A stretch of 50,204 nt of DNA from Chloroflexi bacterium TSY. Lineage in GTDB: Bacteria > Chloroflexota > Anaerolineae > Caldilineales > Caldilineaceae. The notes beneath the pieces are model-generated. The model was not told the DNA's origin. It saw only the letters and a program-made list of their open reading frames with translations, and ran no database searches. Position numbers and translations under genes: made by a program. Positions within the stretch are counted from its first letter, which is position 1. Each line of letters starts with the position of its first letter. Where the stretch lies: contig JAHBNG010000113.1 in NCBI GenBank assembly GCA_019217005.1, positions 1 through 50,204 on the forward strand. The letters run 5' to 3'. Of the stretch, positions 18,602 to 26,540 are shown in pieces.

Positions 18602-20668
18602 ATGGAGGATAATTTGGAGTCTAAGATCAGTCTTAAAGTAAAGCTCCATGGAGCTATTCAGATGGCTAGACAACGCTTAAGAAGCCAGCGTATCATTATT
18701 GCCGCTGTCCTACTGTCCTTAGCATGGGTGAGTTTGATGGCTGGCTCGGTTTTGGCGCAAGAGAATGGACCGGCAGAGTATCGTCAGTTTTCTTTTATTA
18801 GCAGCCGAGTGGCCATTTGGATTACGGCGCAGGTTCACTTGATGTTTGCAGCGTTTATGCTGGGTGTACCGATGTTTGCTGTCGTTGTTGAATATGTAGG
18901 CATGCGTACTGGTGACAAACGTTACGATAATCTGGCCCGCGAGTTCACCAAACTTATCCTGGTCGCCTCATCCACAACGGCGGTTTTTGGAGCCGTCTTT
19001 ACATTCCTCCTCTTCACACTCTATCCCAATTACATGAGCAAGTTGACCGATGTCTTCTTGCCAACAATGATCATCTATCCTCTTCTCTTTTTTGGTGAGA
19101 TCTTTTCCCTCTATCTCTATTGGTACTCTTGGGATCGGTTGAGCACACCGGCCGGCAAACCTTTGCACTTGTTCATTGGACTTCTGCTAAATTTGTTTGG
19201 CACGGTTTTGATGTTCGTTGCGAATGCCTGGTTGACTTTCTCGATCAGCCCTGAGTCAGGGGGCCAACATCTTTATGATGCCGCTGGTAACTTCACGGGA
19301 ACGGTGTGGCAAGCGGTCAACAATGCGACTTGGTGGCCGATCAATATTCATCGCGTGATTGCCAACGTAGCATTTGGTGGTGGTGTCGTCGGCATGTATG
19401 CAGCCATGCGCTTCCTGAATGCGCGTACCGATGCCGAGCGAGCACATTACGATTGGATGGGATATGTTGGTAGCTTTATTGCCGTCATTGGGCTGATTCC
19501 GTTGCCCTTTGCAGGCTACTGGCTGGGCCGCGAAATTTATGGTTTTAATCAGCAGATGGGTGTGACCATGATGGGGGGCTTTCTCTCCTGGTTATGGATC
19601 TTGCAAGCCATGCTGATTGCTGTCATTTTCTTGTCGGCCAACTACTATCTTTGGATTGGGATGGGGCGTATTGAAGGTGGCGAACGGTACACGCCTTACA
19701 TCAAATGGCTGTTGGCTGTTTTGACAATTGGTGTGCTTGTCTGGGCCACCCCCCATAATCCGGTGGTTACAGCCAGCGAACAGGCCCAAATTGGAGGCGC
19801 CTTTCATCCACTACTAGGTGTATTGGGCGTGATGTCGGCCAAAAATACAGCTGTCAATATGATGATTTTGACTACATTTCTCAGTTTCATCATCTATCGT
19901 CGGGCAGGTAAAGGTGATCCCTTGCCCTTTGCCAGCCATGGTGCCACGCCGCGGGTTGTCCTGAGCATCGTTGTTGTGATTTGCTGGGTGCTGGCCTTTT
20001 CACCCGTGGTCTATGTGCTGCGTGAAGGCGTCACCGATACATCTCAGATGATTCGCGTCGGATTGACGGTATTGCACGGTTTGGTGATTGTTGCTGCCGC
20101 ATTCATTGCATTCTTTAACAGGGGCAACTTAGGTCAATGGTTGATTCTGGCATCTGCCTCCTTCGTCGTGATCTTCTTTGGTGTCTATGGCTATTTTGTT
20201 GACGCGATCATTCGCATTGGATTTTCCATCTATCAGGTGCTCGCTGTGCTGACGGCTCTCATCTCGGTGACTGCAATTGACATTTATCTTTACCAGGGAG
20301 CGCCCGATGTAGGCGTCATTCGCTGGGGTAAAATGCCAGCCCGGTCTCAATACATTTTAATATTGCTGGCCGTCACCTTTACATGGCTGATGGGACTCAT
20401 GGGGTACGCACGCAATGCTATCCGCCAGCACTGGCACATCTATCAAGTTGTTCAGGACACATCTGTGGATGCATTTTCGCCGGGATTGGGTTTTGCCGCA
20501 CGGGTCATCTCCGTCTGTGTACTTTTATTCCTGGCTTTGATCGGTTTTATCTTCTGGCTCGGCAATCTTGGCGAAAAGAAAGAAATTGTGGAACCAGAAC
20601 CATCTCCTACTCCAACCCCAACTCTGGCTTCTACACCAGAACCAGAACCAATTCCTGCTGCTGATTGA
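18602..20668 (+). CDS. CydA-like subunit of the cytochrome bd oxygen-reductase superfamily
   Basis: About 688 residues with at least a dozen membrane segments. The N-terminal half follows CydA: an early His in the first helix (QVHLMF), the FFGEIFSLYLYWYSWDRL segment (the Glu aligns with E. coli Glu107), and NIHRVIAN (aligning with the haem b558 ligand His186). The position of E. coli Glu99 appears to be Ile. The second half adds about six helices and ends in a Pro/Glu/Thr-rich tail. No cydB follows; c-type cytochrome genes do, so electrons may come from cytochrome c rather than quinol. This recalls the N-type bd-like proteins in the superfamily literature, but that is inference. The ATG at 18602 is chosen; an in-frame TTG lies at 18581. 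Confidence 0.75.
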   Translation: MEDNLESKISLKVKLHGAIQMARQRLRSQRIIIAAVLLSLAWVSLMAGSVLAQENGPAEYRQFSFISSRVAIWITAQVHLMFAAFMLGVPMFAVVVEYVGMRTGDKRYDNLAREFTKLILVASSTTAVFGAVFTFLLFTLYPNYMSKLTDVFLPTMIIYPLLFFGEIFSLYLYWYSWDRLSTPAGKPLHLFIGLLLNLFGTVLMFVANAWLTFSISPESGGQHLYDAAGNFTGTVWQAVNNATWWPINIHRVIANVAFGGGVVGMYAAMRFLNARTDAERAHYDWMGYVGSFIAVIGLIPLPFAGYWLGREIYGFNQQMGVTMMGGFLSWLWILQAMLIAVIFLSANYYLWIGMGRIEGGERYTPYIKWLLAVLTIGVLVWATPHNPVVTASEQAQIGGAFHPLLGVLGVMSAKNTAVNMMILTTFLSFIIYRRAGKGDPLPFASHGATPRVVLSIVVVICWVLAFSPVVYVLREGVTDTSQMIRVGLTVLHGLVIVAAAFIAFFNRGNLGQWLILASASFVVIFFGVYGYFVDAIIRIGFSIYQVLAVLTALISVTAIDIYLYQGAPDVGVIRWGKMPARSQYILILLAVTFTWLMGLMGYARNAIRQHWHIYQVVQDTSVDAFSPGLGFAARVISVCVLLFLALIGFIFWLGNLGEKKEIVEPEPSPTPTPTLASTPEPEPIPAAD

Positions 20669-20673
20669 ACCAT

Positions 20674-21478
20674 ATGAACTCTCTAAAAGTAGCGGCTTTC
20701 ATTATCATCATTGTGGCTGCGATAGCTGGTTTCGCTTCGATCATTCCCCAGGTCGAATCGGCGGCACCCACCGGAAGTGCTCGAAATTTCCGGTGATTTG
20801 TCCGGTTTTGAGCTGGCTGAGCTGGGAGAATCAGTCTTCCAGAGCCCAGAATCTGGATGTCTGGCCTGCCACCAGATCGGTCACGAAGGGCTGCGTGGGC
20901 CCGATTTGGCAGGCGCCGGTGCTCGGGCTGCAGAGCGCGTCTCAGGCATGTCAGCTGAAGACTATCTGTATGAATCATTGGTCGATCCCTGTGCTTATAT
21001 TGTTGAAGGTTTTGATTGTATTATGCCAACGACTATCTTACAGATGCTGGGGCCAGCGAAGGTGACGGCAATGGTTGCATATCTGCAGAGCCAAGGGGGC
21101 GAGATCACTATTACATTATCTGAAGAGACGCTTGCGCAGAGCGAGGCCGAAAGTGACGCCGCCGAGAGCGAGACAGCCACAACGGAAGAGACAGGTGAAA
21201 GCCTGTTCCTGACGGCAGGTTGTGCTGCCTGCCATCAACTCGACGCAACTGGAGCCACTGGCAACTTGGGACCGAACCTTTCAGAGATCGGTGCTCGGTT
21301 GACGGCCGATGAGATCCGCGAGTCGATTTTGGAACCGAATGCAGTGATTGCTGAGGAATGTCCCACCGGTCCCTGTGCCGCTGACCTGATGCCCCAGGTT
21401 TTGGGCGATCAGCTAAACGCAGTCCAGCTTGAAACCCTGGTGGACTATTTAAGTAGTTTGGACGGAACAGGCGAGTAG
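20674..21478 (+). pseudogene. Dihaem cytochrome c with a +1 frameshift after the membrane anchor
   Basis: ATG at 20674, five bases after the CydA-like stop codon, opens a membrane anchor (NSLKVAAFIIII...FASIIPQVES) that matches the paralogue at 42278. The frame then shifts in GGCACCCACCGG (about 20763-20775): one base too many separates the anchor from PEVLEISG, which continues in frame to 21478. The downstream part has two haem c sites (CLACH and CAACH) separated by an acidic linker. The total of 805 nt is one more than a multiple of three. The gene may be truly broken, be rescued by slippage, or reflect a sequencing error in the C-run. If only the 3' part is translated (GTG at 20777) the product lacks its anchor and export signal. 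Confidence 0.8.
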
Positions 21479-21510
21479 AGTTGATTTTCTAAATATCCAT
21501 ATTCTGATTA

Positions 21511-21593
21511 AGTGCTTATCCCAAAAGCTTTGTGACGATGGATTCTCACTCGAGAAGCTGATCGGACCCATAACAACTTTTTGGATAGGTTCC
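21511..21593. repeat. Family F inverted repeat, copy 1
   Basis: AGTGCTTATCCCAAAAGCTT... and ...AACTTTTTGGATAGG form the ends, and TTCTCACTCGAGAA a central palindrome. It corresponds to 24546-24629 over its full length. It is located just before a cytochrome gene start. Confidence 0.7.
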
Positions 21594-21616
21594 AATTGAT
21601 AGCGTAGGAAAGCTTT

Positions 21617-22438
21617 ATGGCTAGAATCGAACCGATTGTCAAGCACAAGCTAGGCCAATTCGTTTTGGTGCTTGTACTTGCATACCTTCTTTTTCGATAT
21701 GGTATCCCGATCCTATCAGGGTTGTTGACGAATATCGCCGCTCCGGTGCCCGCGCATTTACTGTGGACGATCTACATGCCGATTGTCGCACTTGTTATGC
21801 TGCTGTTTGTCTCGTCGAGTGAAGATGCCTGGCAGGAATTTACGACGCCACTGGTTACATTGGCGGTCGATAATGGGTGTGCTGTACGAGGGTTACGCAT
21901 CGTGATCATGATCCTGCTTCCTCTTTTGGCAGGATATGCAACGTTCAATCGCTTGCAGTCTGAGATCAGTGCTCCCGCAGAGTTACGCTCGATCCATCCT
22001 GCTGATCCAGGCAACATCACCGTTGGTGGTGAAGCGTTTACCCTGCAGGGGTTGCGTAATCCATTGCGTGATGGAGAAGGTCATGTTTCTGAGGCTGATC
22101 TGGAGGCCGGAAAGGCACTCTATGTTCGAAATTGTATGTATTGTCACGGTGATGCACTTGATGGAAATGGGATGTATGCAGACGGTTTGAATCCCCGCCC
22201 AGCGAACTTTACCGATAGCGGTACAATCGCTCAGTTGTCTGAGTCTTATGTCTTCTGGCGGGTGGCCAAAGGGGGTCCGGGGTTGCCGGTCGAAGGCAAA
22301 CCGTGGAACTCGGCCATGCCGGCGTGGGAGGATGAGCTATCGCCGGAAGAGATATGGCAGGTTGTTGCATATCTTTATGAAGGTGCTGGCCCAAACATCT
22401 TCCCGGCTGAAAGAGCTGTTGAGGCCGGAGGTCATTAA
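21617..22438 (+). CDS. Membrane protein with C-terminal cytochrome c domain
   Basis: The 273-residue protein has three hydrophobic segments in its first half (about 15-40, 50-70 and 95-115) and one haem c site, CMYCH, near residue 173, followed by PRPANFTD and a distal MPAW methionine segment. The fold of the haem domain is class I cytochrome c. It lies in the respiratory run between the frameshifted dihaem cytochrome and a larger cytochrome, and probably passes electrons between complexes at the membrane. A GGAAAG SD precedes the ATG. The combination of a three-helix anchor with a single haem domain is unusual; the partner is unknown. Confidence 0.85.
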   Translation: MARIEPIVKHKLGQFVLVLVLAYLLFRYGIPILSGLLTNIAAPVPAHLLWTIYMPIVALVMLLFVSSSEDAWQEFTTPLVTLAVDNGCAVRGLRIVIMILLPLLAGYATFNRLQSEISAPAELRSIHPADPGNITVGGEAFTLQGLRNPLRDGEGHVSEADLEAGKALYVRNCMYCHGDALDGNGMYADGLNPRPANFTDSGTIAQLSESYVFWRVAKGGPGLPVEGKPWNSAMPAWEDELSPEEIWQVVAYLYEGAGPNIFPAERAVEAGGH

Positions 22439-22504
22439 CAACTAATCTGATTGACACTAGGAACTGTCGTATAGAAAAAGCTTAACAAATGAGTCAAGTT
22501 TTGT

Positions 22505-22552
22505 GGATGGTGGCTAGTTACATATGTCACCATCCACTATCAACTAGCCACC
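22505..22552. promoter_or_regulatory. Two mutually exclusive hairpins upstream of the cytochrome c/EB_dh gene
   Basis: GGATGGTG (22505-22512) can pair with CACCATCC (22528-22535). The overlapping GGTGGCTAGTT (22509-22519) can pair instead with AACTAGCCACC (22542-22552). Both cannot form at once. This could be a switch in the leader of the next gene or the remains of a palindromic repeat. Confidence 0.4.
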
Positions 22553-22610
22553 ACGACCAGACCACTCGTGGCAAAATAGACGAACAGAACACATGCATAG
22601 GAGATGCTTG

Positions 22611-24155
22611 ATGCGTGTTATTGGATGGAGAATGAGTACCTGGAAATATAATTTGCGGACCGCTATCTTGAGCTTGCTTATGGCCTGTCTCTTATTATGG
22701 ATAGGAGCGACGCGAATAGTCGAAGCAGGTAAGCTTGAATCGCCGACTGCTCAGGAAAGTTCAGAAGTGCAGGAACTTTATGAAGCACGCTGTGCCACAT
22801 GTCACGGTACGTTGGGAGATGGTGCGGGACCGGCTGCCGATCGATTTTTCATAAAACCACGCGATTTTACACGGGATGAGTATAAAATCAAGTCGACTGC
22901 TGGAGATGAGTTTCCGAGCCGTGACGATTTGATACGCGTGATTTCGAAAGGCATGCCAGGTTCGTCGATGCCGCCTTGGGAGAATGTGCTATCACAATCA
23001 GAGATCGGAGAATTGGCCGATTATATCCAGGCGTTTGGCCGTTTCTTTCCTCAGGAAGGGTATGGCACAACGATCGTTGAGGTACCTTCTCGCGTTGAGC
23101 CATCGCCGGAAAGTATCGCGCGCGGTAAACAGCTCTATGAAGGTGAGGTTGAGTGTGTTAAATGCCACGGCTTGGCAGGGCGGGGGGACGGACCTTCGGC
23201 ATTCGAGTTAACCGATAATGCAGGGTTCGTGATTTATCCGGCTGACCTCACGCAGCCATGGACTTATCGCGGGGGGATGACGCCAGAGGATGTCTACTTA
23301 CGCATGCATACGGGGTTGACAGGAAGTCCGATGCCTGCGTTTGGTGATGCGCTGACCGAGGAAGAAATTTGGGATCTGGTCAACTTTATCTTGTCACTTT
23401 CGCCGGAGCAAGCCCCCGAGCCGTCCGTTCTTCTTGTTAGCGATCTTGTGGAAGGATCGTTACCTGATGATCCAAATGACGCGGCCTGGCTTGAAGTGGC
23501 TTCTGCCTATTATCCCTTAACCAGCCAATTGATGCGGGCGCCGCGTTTTTATCGACCAGCCGTCAATGCTGTCTGGGTTAAGTCACTCTACAATGGTTCT
23601 GAAATTGCATTTCACATTTCTTGGAATGACCGAACGGAGACGCGAACAGGAGATGCAATCGATGCGATGGCAATCCAGTGGCCGCAAGAGCTGTCCGATG
23701 GCAATGAGCGGCCCTATTTTGTCTTTGGCGACCCGCAAAGACCCGCGTACCAATGGTATTGGACGGCAGACTCAGATACAGTTGCGGAGCGCAATACCAC
23801 TGGGCTACAATCAGTTACAGATCAGTCAGGTGAGCAGCAGACTGTCGCAAATGCAGTTTATGAGGATGGTCGTTGGCAGGTTGTCTTCCGCCGTCCTTTA
23901 CAAACTGGAGATGAGAACGATCTGCGAATTGTCACAGACACCTACATTCCGCTAAACTTTATCGTGTGGGATGGAGGTAGTGGTGAGATCGACGGACAGA
24001 TGGGCATAAATACCTGGTCTCCGGTCTATTTACAATCGCCGACACCGGCCACGCAATACGCTGCAATTCCGGCCGTGATGCTTGTTGTAATTGTGCTACA
24101 GTGGCTCGTTGTGCGGTTGGTGCGGCGCTTTGCTCGCACGAAAGAGAACGGGTAA
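22611..24155 (+). CDS. Two cytochrome c domains fused to an ethylbenzene-dehydrogenase-type haem domain
   Basis: About 514 residues. A signal/anchor segment (about 10-35) is followed by two class I cytochrome c domains with CATCHG and CVKCHG haem sites and MPPW and MPAF methionine segments. A C-terminal region from about 285 resembles the EB_dh (haem b-binding gamma subunit) family: W-V-K-S-L-Y-N-G, F-H-I-S-W-N-D, D-A-I-D-A-M-A-I-Q-W. A final membrane segment (about 490-510) anchors the C-terminus. It probably relays electrons from a periplasmic donor into the oxidase. The ATG at 22611 has an ideal AGGAGA SD; an in-frame ATG at 22593 overlaps that SD and is less likely. Confidence 0.85.
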   Translation: MRVIGWRMSTWKYNLRTAILSLLMACLLLWIGATRIVEAGKLESPTAQESSEVQELYEARCATCHGTLGDGAGPAADRFFIKPRDFTRDEYKIKSTAGDEFPSRDDLIRVISKGMPGSSMPPWENVLSQSEIGELADYIQAFGRFFPQEGYGTTIVEVPSRVEPSPESIARGKQLYEGEVECVKCHGLAGRGDGPSAFELTDNAGFVIYPADLTQPWTYRGGMTPEDVYLRMHTGLTGSPMPAFGDALTEEEIWDLVNFILSLSPEQAPEPSVLLVSDLVEGSLPDDPNDAAWLEVASAYYPLTSQLMRAPRFYRPAVNAVWVKSLYNGSEIAFHISWNDRTETRTGDAIDAMAIQWPQELSDGNERPYFVFGDPQRPAYQWYWTADSDTVAERNTTGLQSVTDQSGEQQTVANAVYEDGRWQVVFRRPLQTGDENDLRIVTDTYIPLNFIVWDGGSGEIDGQMGINTWSPVYLQSPTPATQYAAIPAVMLVVIVLQWLVVRLVRRFARTKENG

Positions 24156-24163
24156 AATAGACG

Positions 24164-24547
24164 ATGGCTTGGTGGAATACACAACTTATTTTTCAAGGCG
24201 ATACCTTGATTGCTGAAGGAGTGAATCCGCTTCCGCTCGACGACCTGGAAGTGCTTGTACAAGAACAAGTTCCGCCCTCGGCGACCGAACAATATACAAG
24301 GATCATTGTTTCTGGGTACGCTCTTTATAGCGAACTACGTGGGTATTATGCTTTAGGCGTGGCGCACTGGAATTTGGATCGGACAACAGGGCGTGCTTAC
24401 ATGACTGAAGCCAGCCAAAATAACCGCGAGCCGATTTCATCGCTGACGCCATCGCAACGGACAGCCATCCGTGAGTGTCTCACGCGTTTTAGTCCAGAAG
24501 CTTGGGAAGCGTCGCTTTTTTCGTTTCGTAAGCAGTTGGATAGTTAG
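24164..24547 (+). CDS. Conserved-looking hypothetical protein, 127 residues
   Basis: I do not recognise a family. The protein is soluble and acidic, has no signal peptide or membrane segment, and ends SFRKQLDS. It starts eight bases after the cytochrome c/EB_dh stop and is therefore probably cotranscribed with it. The stop codon lies at the edge of repeat F2. An accessory or maturation role for the neighbouring cytochrome is possible but has no direct support. Confidence 0.6.
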   Translation: MAWWNTQLIFQGDTLIAEGVNPLPLDDLEVLVQEQVPPSATEQYTRIIVSGYALYSELRGYYALGVAHWNLDRTTGRAYMTEASQNNREPISSLTPSQRTAIRECLTRFSPEAWEASLFSFRKQLDS

Positions 24548-24629
24548 TGCTTATCCGAAAAGTTCTGTGACGATGCGTTCTGCTCGAGTACCAAGTTGGA
24601 CTCACAACCACTTTTCGGATGGGTTCTCA
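24546..24629. repeat. Family F inverted repeat, copy 2
   Basis: AGTGCTTATCCGAAAAGTT and CCACTTTTCGGATGGG form the ends, and TGCTCGAGTA lies in the centre. It follows the stop codon of the hypothetical gene at once. In the 313-bp gap 24548-24860 the only other feature is the family A-like repeat. Confidence 0.7.
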
Positions 24630-24759
24630 GTCAGTATGATATGCCAGATTGTCTTGCATGAATGTAGTTGCGGTTACACGACGTAAATATACCGCACTGG
24701 CGCATAATCTTAAAATCAAAATATCTTACTAAATCGATAAATTTTTAAAAAGTAGATTC

Positions 24760-24838
24760 GCTCATCTCCCAAATGTGTGCAAAAGTGTATTTTGTTCAGA
24801 GAGAATTCATTGTTAGCGCACATTTGTGGTAGATGAGC
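24760..24838. repeat. Family A-like inverted repeat, 79 bp, before the cupredoxin gene
   Basis: GCTCATCTCCCAAATGTGTGC faces GCGCACATTTGTGGTAGATGAGC, with TTCAGAGAGAATT in the centre. Length, the CCCAAA...GTGTG core and the central AGAGAG agree with family A, but the outermost bases differ. It ends about 22 bp before the next start codon and so sits in that gene's leader. Confidence 0.6.
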
Positions 24839-24860
24839 CAATAGATTTACGGAGCGTGAA

Positions 24861-25682
24861 ATGTCATTACACAAGATGAGTCGATGGATAATACTCGGTA
24901 TCGTGGCTATGATGTTGGCTGCATGTGGCGGCTGCGGCGGGGATGAACCAGCTGATGAGACGACGGCTACGCAAGGAAGTGGTGGTAGCACTGAAAGCAG
25001 TGATAGTGGCGATGATGGTGGTGATGATGCAGCTGCTGCGGCTGGGAGTAGCACGATCGCTGGTGCAGTCAATTTCACCGGTTCGGCACCTGAACCAGAG
25101 ATGATTAGCATGGATGCTGAGCCGACATGTATGGAACTACACGAGGAAGGTCCTTTTGCCCAAAATGTGTTGGTCAACGACGATGGAATGTTGGCGAATG
25201 TATTTGTCTATGTCAAGTCTGGTTTGGAAGGCAGCTTCCCTGCGCCAAGTGAACCGGTGTTACTTGATCAGGTAGGGTGTCGCTATATACCGCACGTCCT
25301 GGGAGTTCAGACTGACCAAACGATCGTTATTCGCAATAGTGACGATGTGTTGCACAATATTCACCCCGTGCCAGAAAACAGTCGTGGCTTTAATGTTGGT
25401 CAGCCCAAGAAAGATATGGAAACGGAGAAATCGTTCAGTGCAGCCGAGATCATGATTCCAGTCGGCTGTGATGTGCATGGTTGGATGTCTGCCTATATTG
25501 GCGTGGTGGATCATCCGTTCTTTGCTGTGACTGGCGATGATGGCTCTTTTGAGTTGGCCAATTTGCCGGCTGGCGATTATGTAGTCGAGGCATGGCATGA
25601 AGAGTTTGGAACACAGGAAATGAACGTATCAGTTGGCGACGGCGAATCAGCAACTGCCGACTTCACATTCGAAGGTGGCTAA
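24861..25682 (+). CDS. Cupredoxin-like lipoprotein
   Basis: The 273-residue protein has a signal peptide with lipobox (LAAC, Cys about 21), then a Gly/Ser/Asp-rich flexible linker (to about residue 65). A plastocyanin-like domain follows, in which the type 1 copper ligands can be proposed as His in LHNIHPV, then Cys, His and Met in C-D-V-H-G-W-M. A C-terminal carboxypeptidase-regulatory-like beta domain (DDGSFELANLPAGDYVVEAWHEE) completes it. It lies three bases before coxB and is likely cotranscribed, so it is a good candidate for a membrane-tethered electron carrier to the oxidase. A clear GGAG SD precedes the ATG. Confidence 0.85.
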   Translation: MSLHKMSRWIILGIVAMMLAACGGCGGDEPADETTATQGSGGSTESSDSGDDGGDDAAAAAGSSTIAGAVNFTGSAPEPEMISMDAEPTCMELHEEGPFAQNVLVNDDGMLANVFVYVKSGLEGSFPAPSEPVLLDQVGCRYIPHVLGVQTDQTIVIRNSDDVLHNIHPVPENSRGFNVGQPKKDMETEKSFSAAEIMIPVGCDVHGWMSAYIGVVDHPFFAVTGDDGSFELANLPAGDYVVEAWHEEFGTQEMNVSVGDGESATADFTFEGG

Positions 25683-25685
25683 TCT

Positions 25686-26345
25686 ATGGGTCTTCTCGAA
25701 AACATCTCGACATATGGAGGCGATATTGATTCGCTCTATTATATCGTCCTGATCATTACTGCCATCGCCTTCTTTTTGGTTGAGGGCGTTCTGGTCATGT
25801 TTCTGGTTCGCTATCGGCATCAAGAAGGACGCGTTGCCACGTACTCTCATGGCAATCGTCAGGTTGAGATACTGTGGACGGTGGTTCCGGGGATCATGTT
25901 GTTTGGGCTTGCGATCTATCAGTATGATGCCTGGACGAATATCAAGATCGATCTTCCGCCCGTCGAAGAATCGGTAGTCCTTCGGCTTGAAGCTGAACAG
26001 TTTGAATGGTATGCCTTCTACCCAGGTCCTGATGGTGAATTGAACACGGACGACGACCTTGAAGCGCCCGTGAATACCGTCCATGTCCCAGTCAATAAAC
26101 CCGTGATCGTTTATTTGACTGCGCGTGATATCCTTCACAGTTTTTTTGTACCGGTGCTGCGGGTAAAACAAGACGCTGTCCCAGGTACAACAATTCCAGT
26201 CTGGTTTGAAGCCACCAAGACGGGGGAATATGAGATCGTGTGTGCCGAGGTGTGCGGATTGGGTCATTACCGCATGCGCGGTTTTCTTACAATAGAAAGT
26301 GAAGATGAATTTGCGGCGTGGCAGGCAGAGATTGCCGCTCGCTAA
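25686..26345 (+). CDS. coxB: Cytochrome c oxidase subunit II
   Basis: The 219-residue CuA subunit has two N-terminal membrane helices (about 18-42 and 60-80) and a cupredoxin domain with the binuclear CuA site: His in ILHSFFVP, then Cys, Cys, His and Met in C-A-E-V-C-G-L-G-H-Y-R-M. It accepts electrons from cytochrome c or from the neighbouring copper lipoprotein. A short Asp/Gly-rich insertion (GPDGELNTDDD) lies before the second half. No fused cytochrome c domain is present, so the donor must be a separate protein. Confidence 0.95.
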   Translation: MGLLENISTYGGDIDSLYYIVLIITAIAFFLVEGVLVMFLVRYRHQEGRVATYSHGNRQVEILWTVVPGIMLFGLAIYQYDAWTNIKIDLPPVEESVVLRLEAEQFEWYAFYPGPDGELNTDDDLEAPVNTVHVPVNKPVIVYLTARDILHSFFVPVLRVKQDAVPGTTIPVWFEATKTGEYEIVCAEVCGLGHYRMRGFLTIESEDEFAAWQAEIAAR

Positions 26346-26389
26346 AGCTGCACTGAGTACTTTAATATCGTACGTGGACAGCTCCATAC

Positions 26390-26486
26390 GTGTTTACTTA
26401 AGGGGAGATAGATAGGTAGGTCGGTGTCTGAGACCGATCGACCGAATACCGACCTACTGAATACCAGTACCTGCTTAAGTTAGCAC
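26390..26486. repeat. 97-bp palindromic element between coxB and coxA
   Basis: GTGTTTACTTAAGGGG (26390) faces CCTGCTTAAGTTAGCAC (26470-26486), and an inner pair GTAGGTCGGT/ACCGACCTAC forms a second stem. It is single-copy in the window. It may reduce or process the message between coxB and coxA. Confidence 0.6.
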
Positions 26487-26540
26487 CCATGATTACTGGA
26501 CTATTATACACTTTTGAACACATGAAAGGTAGCAGATGTT

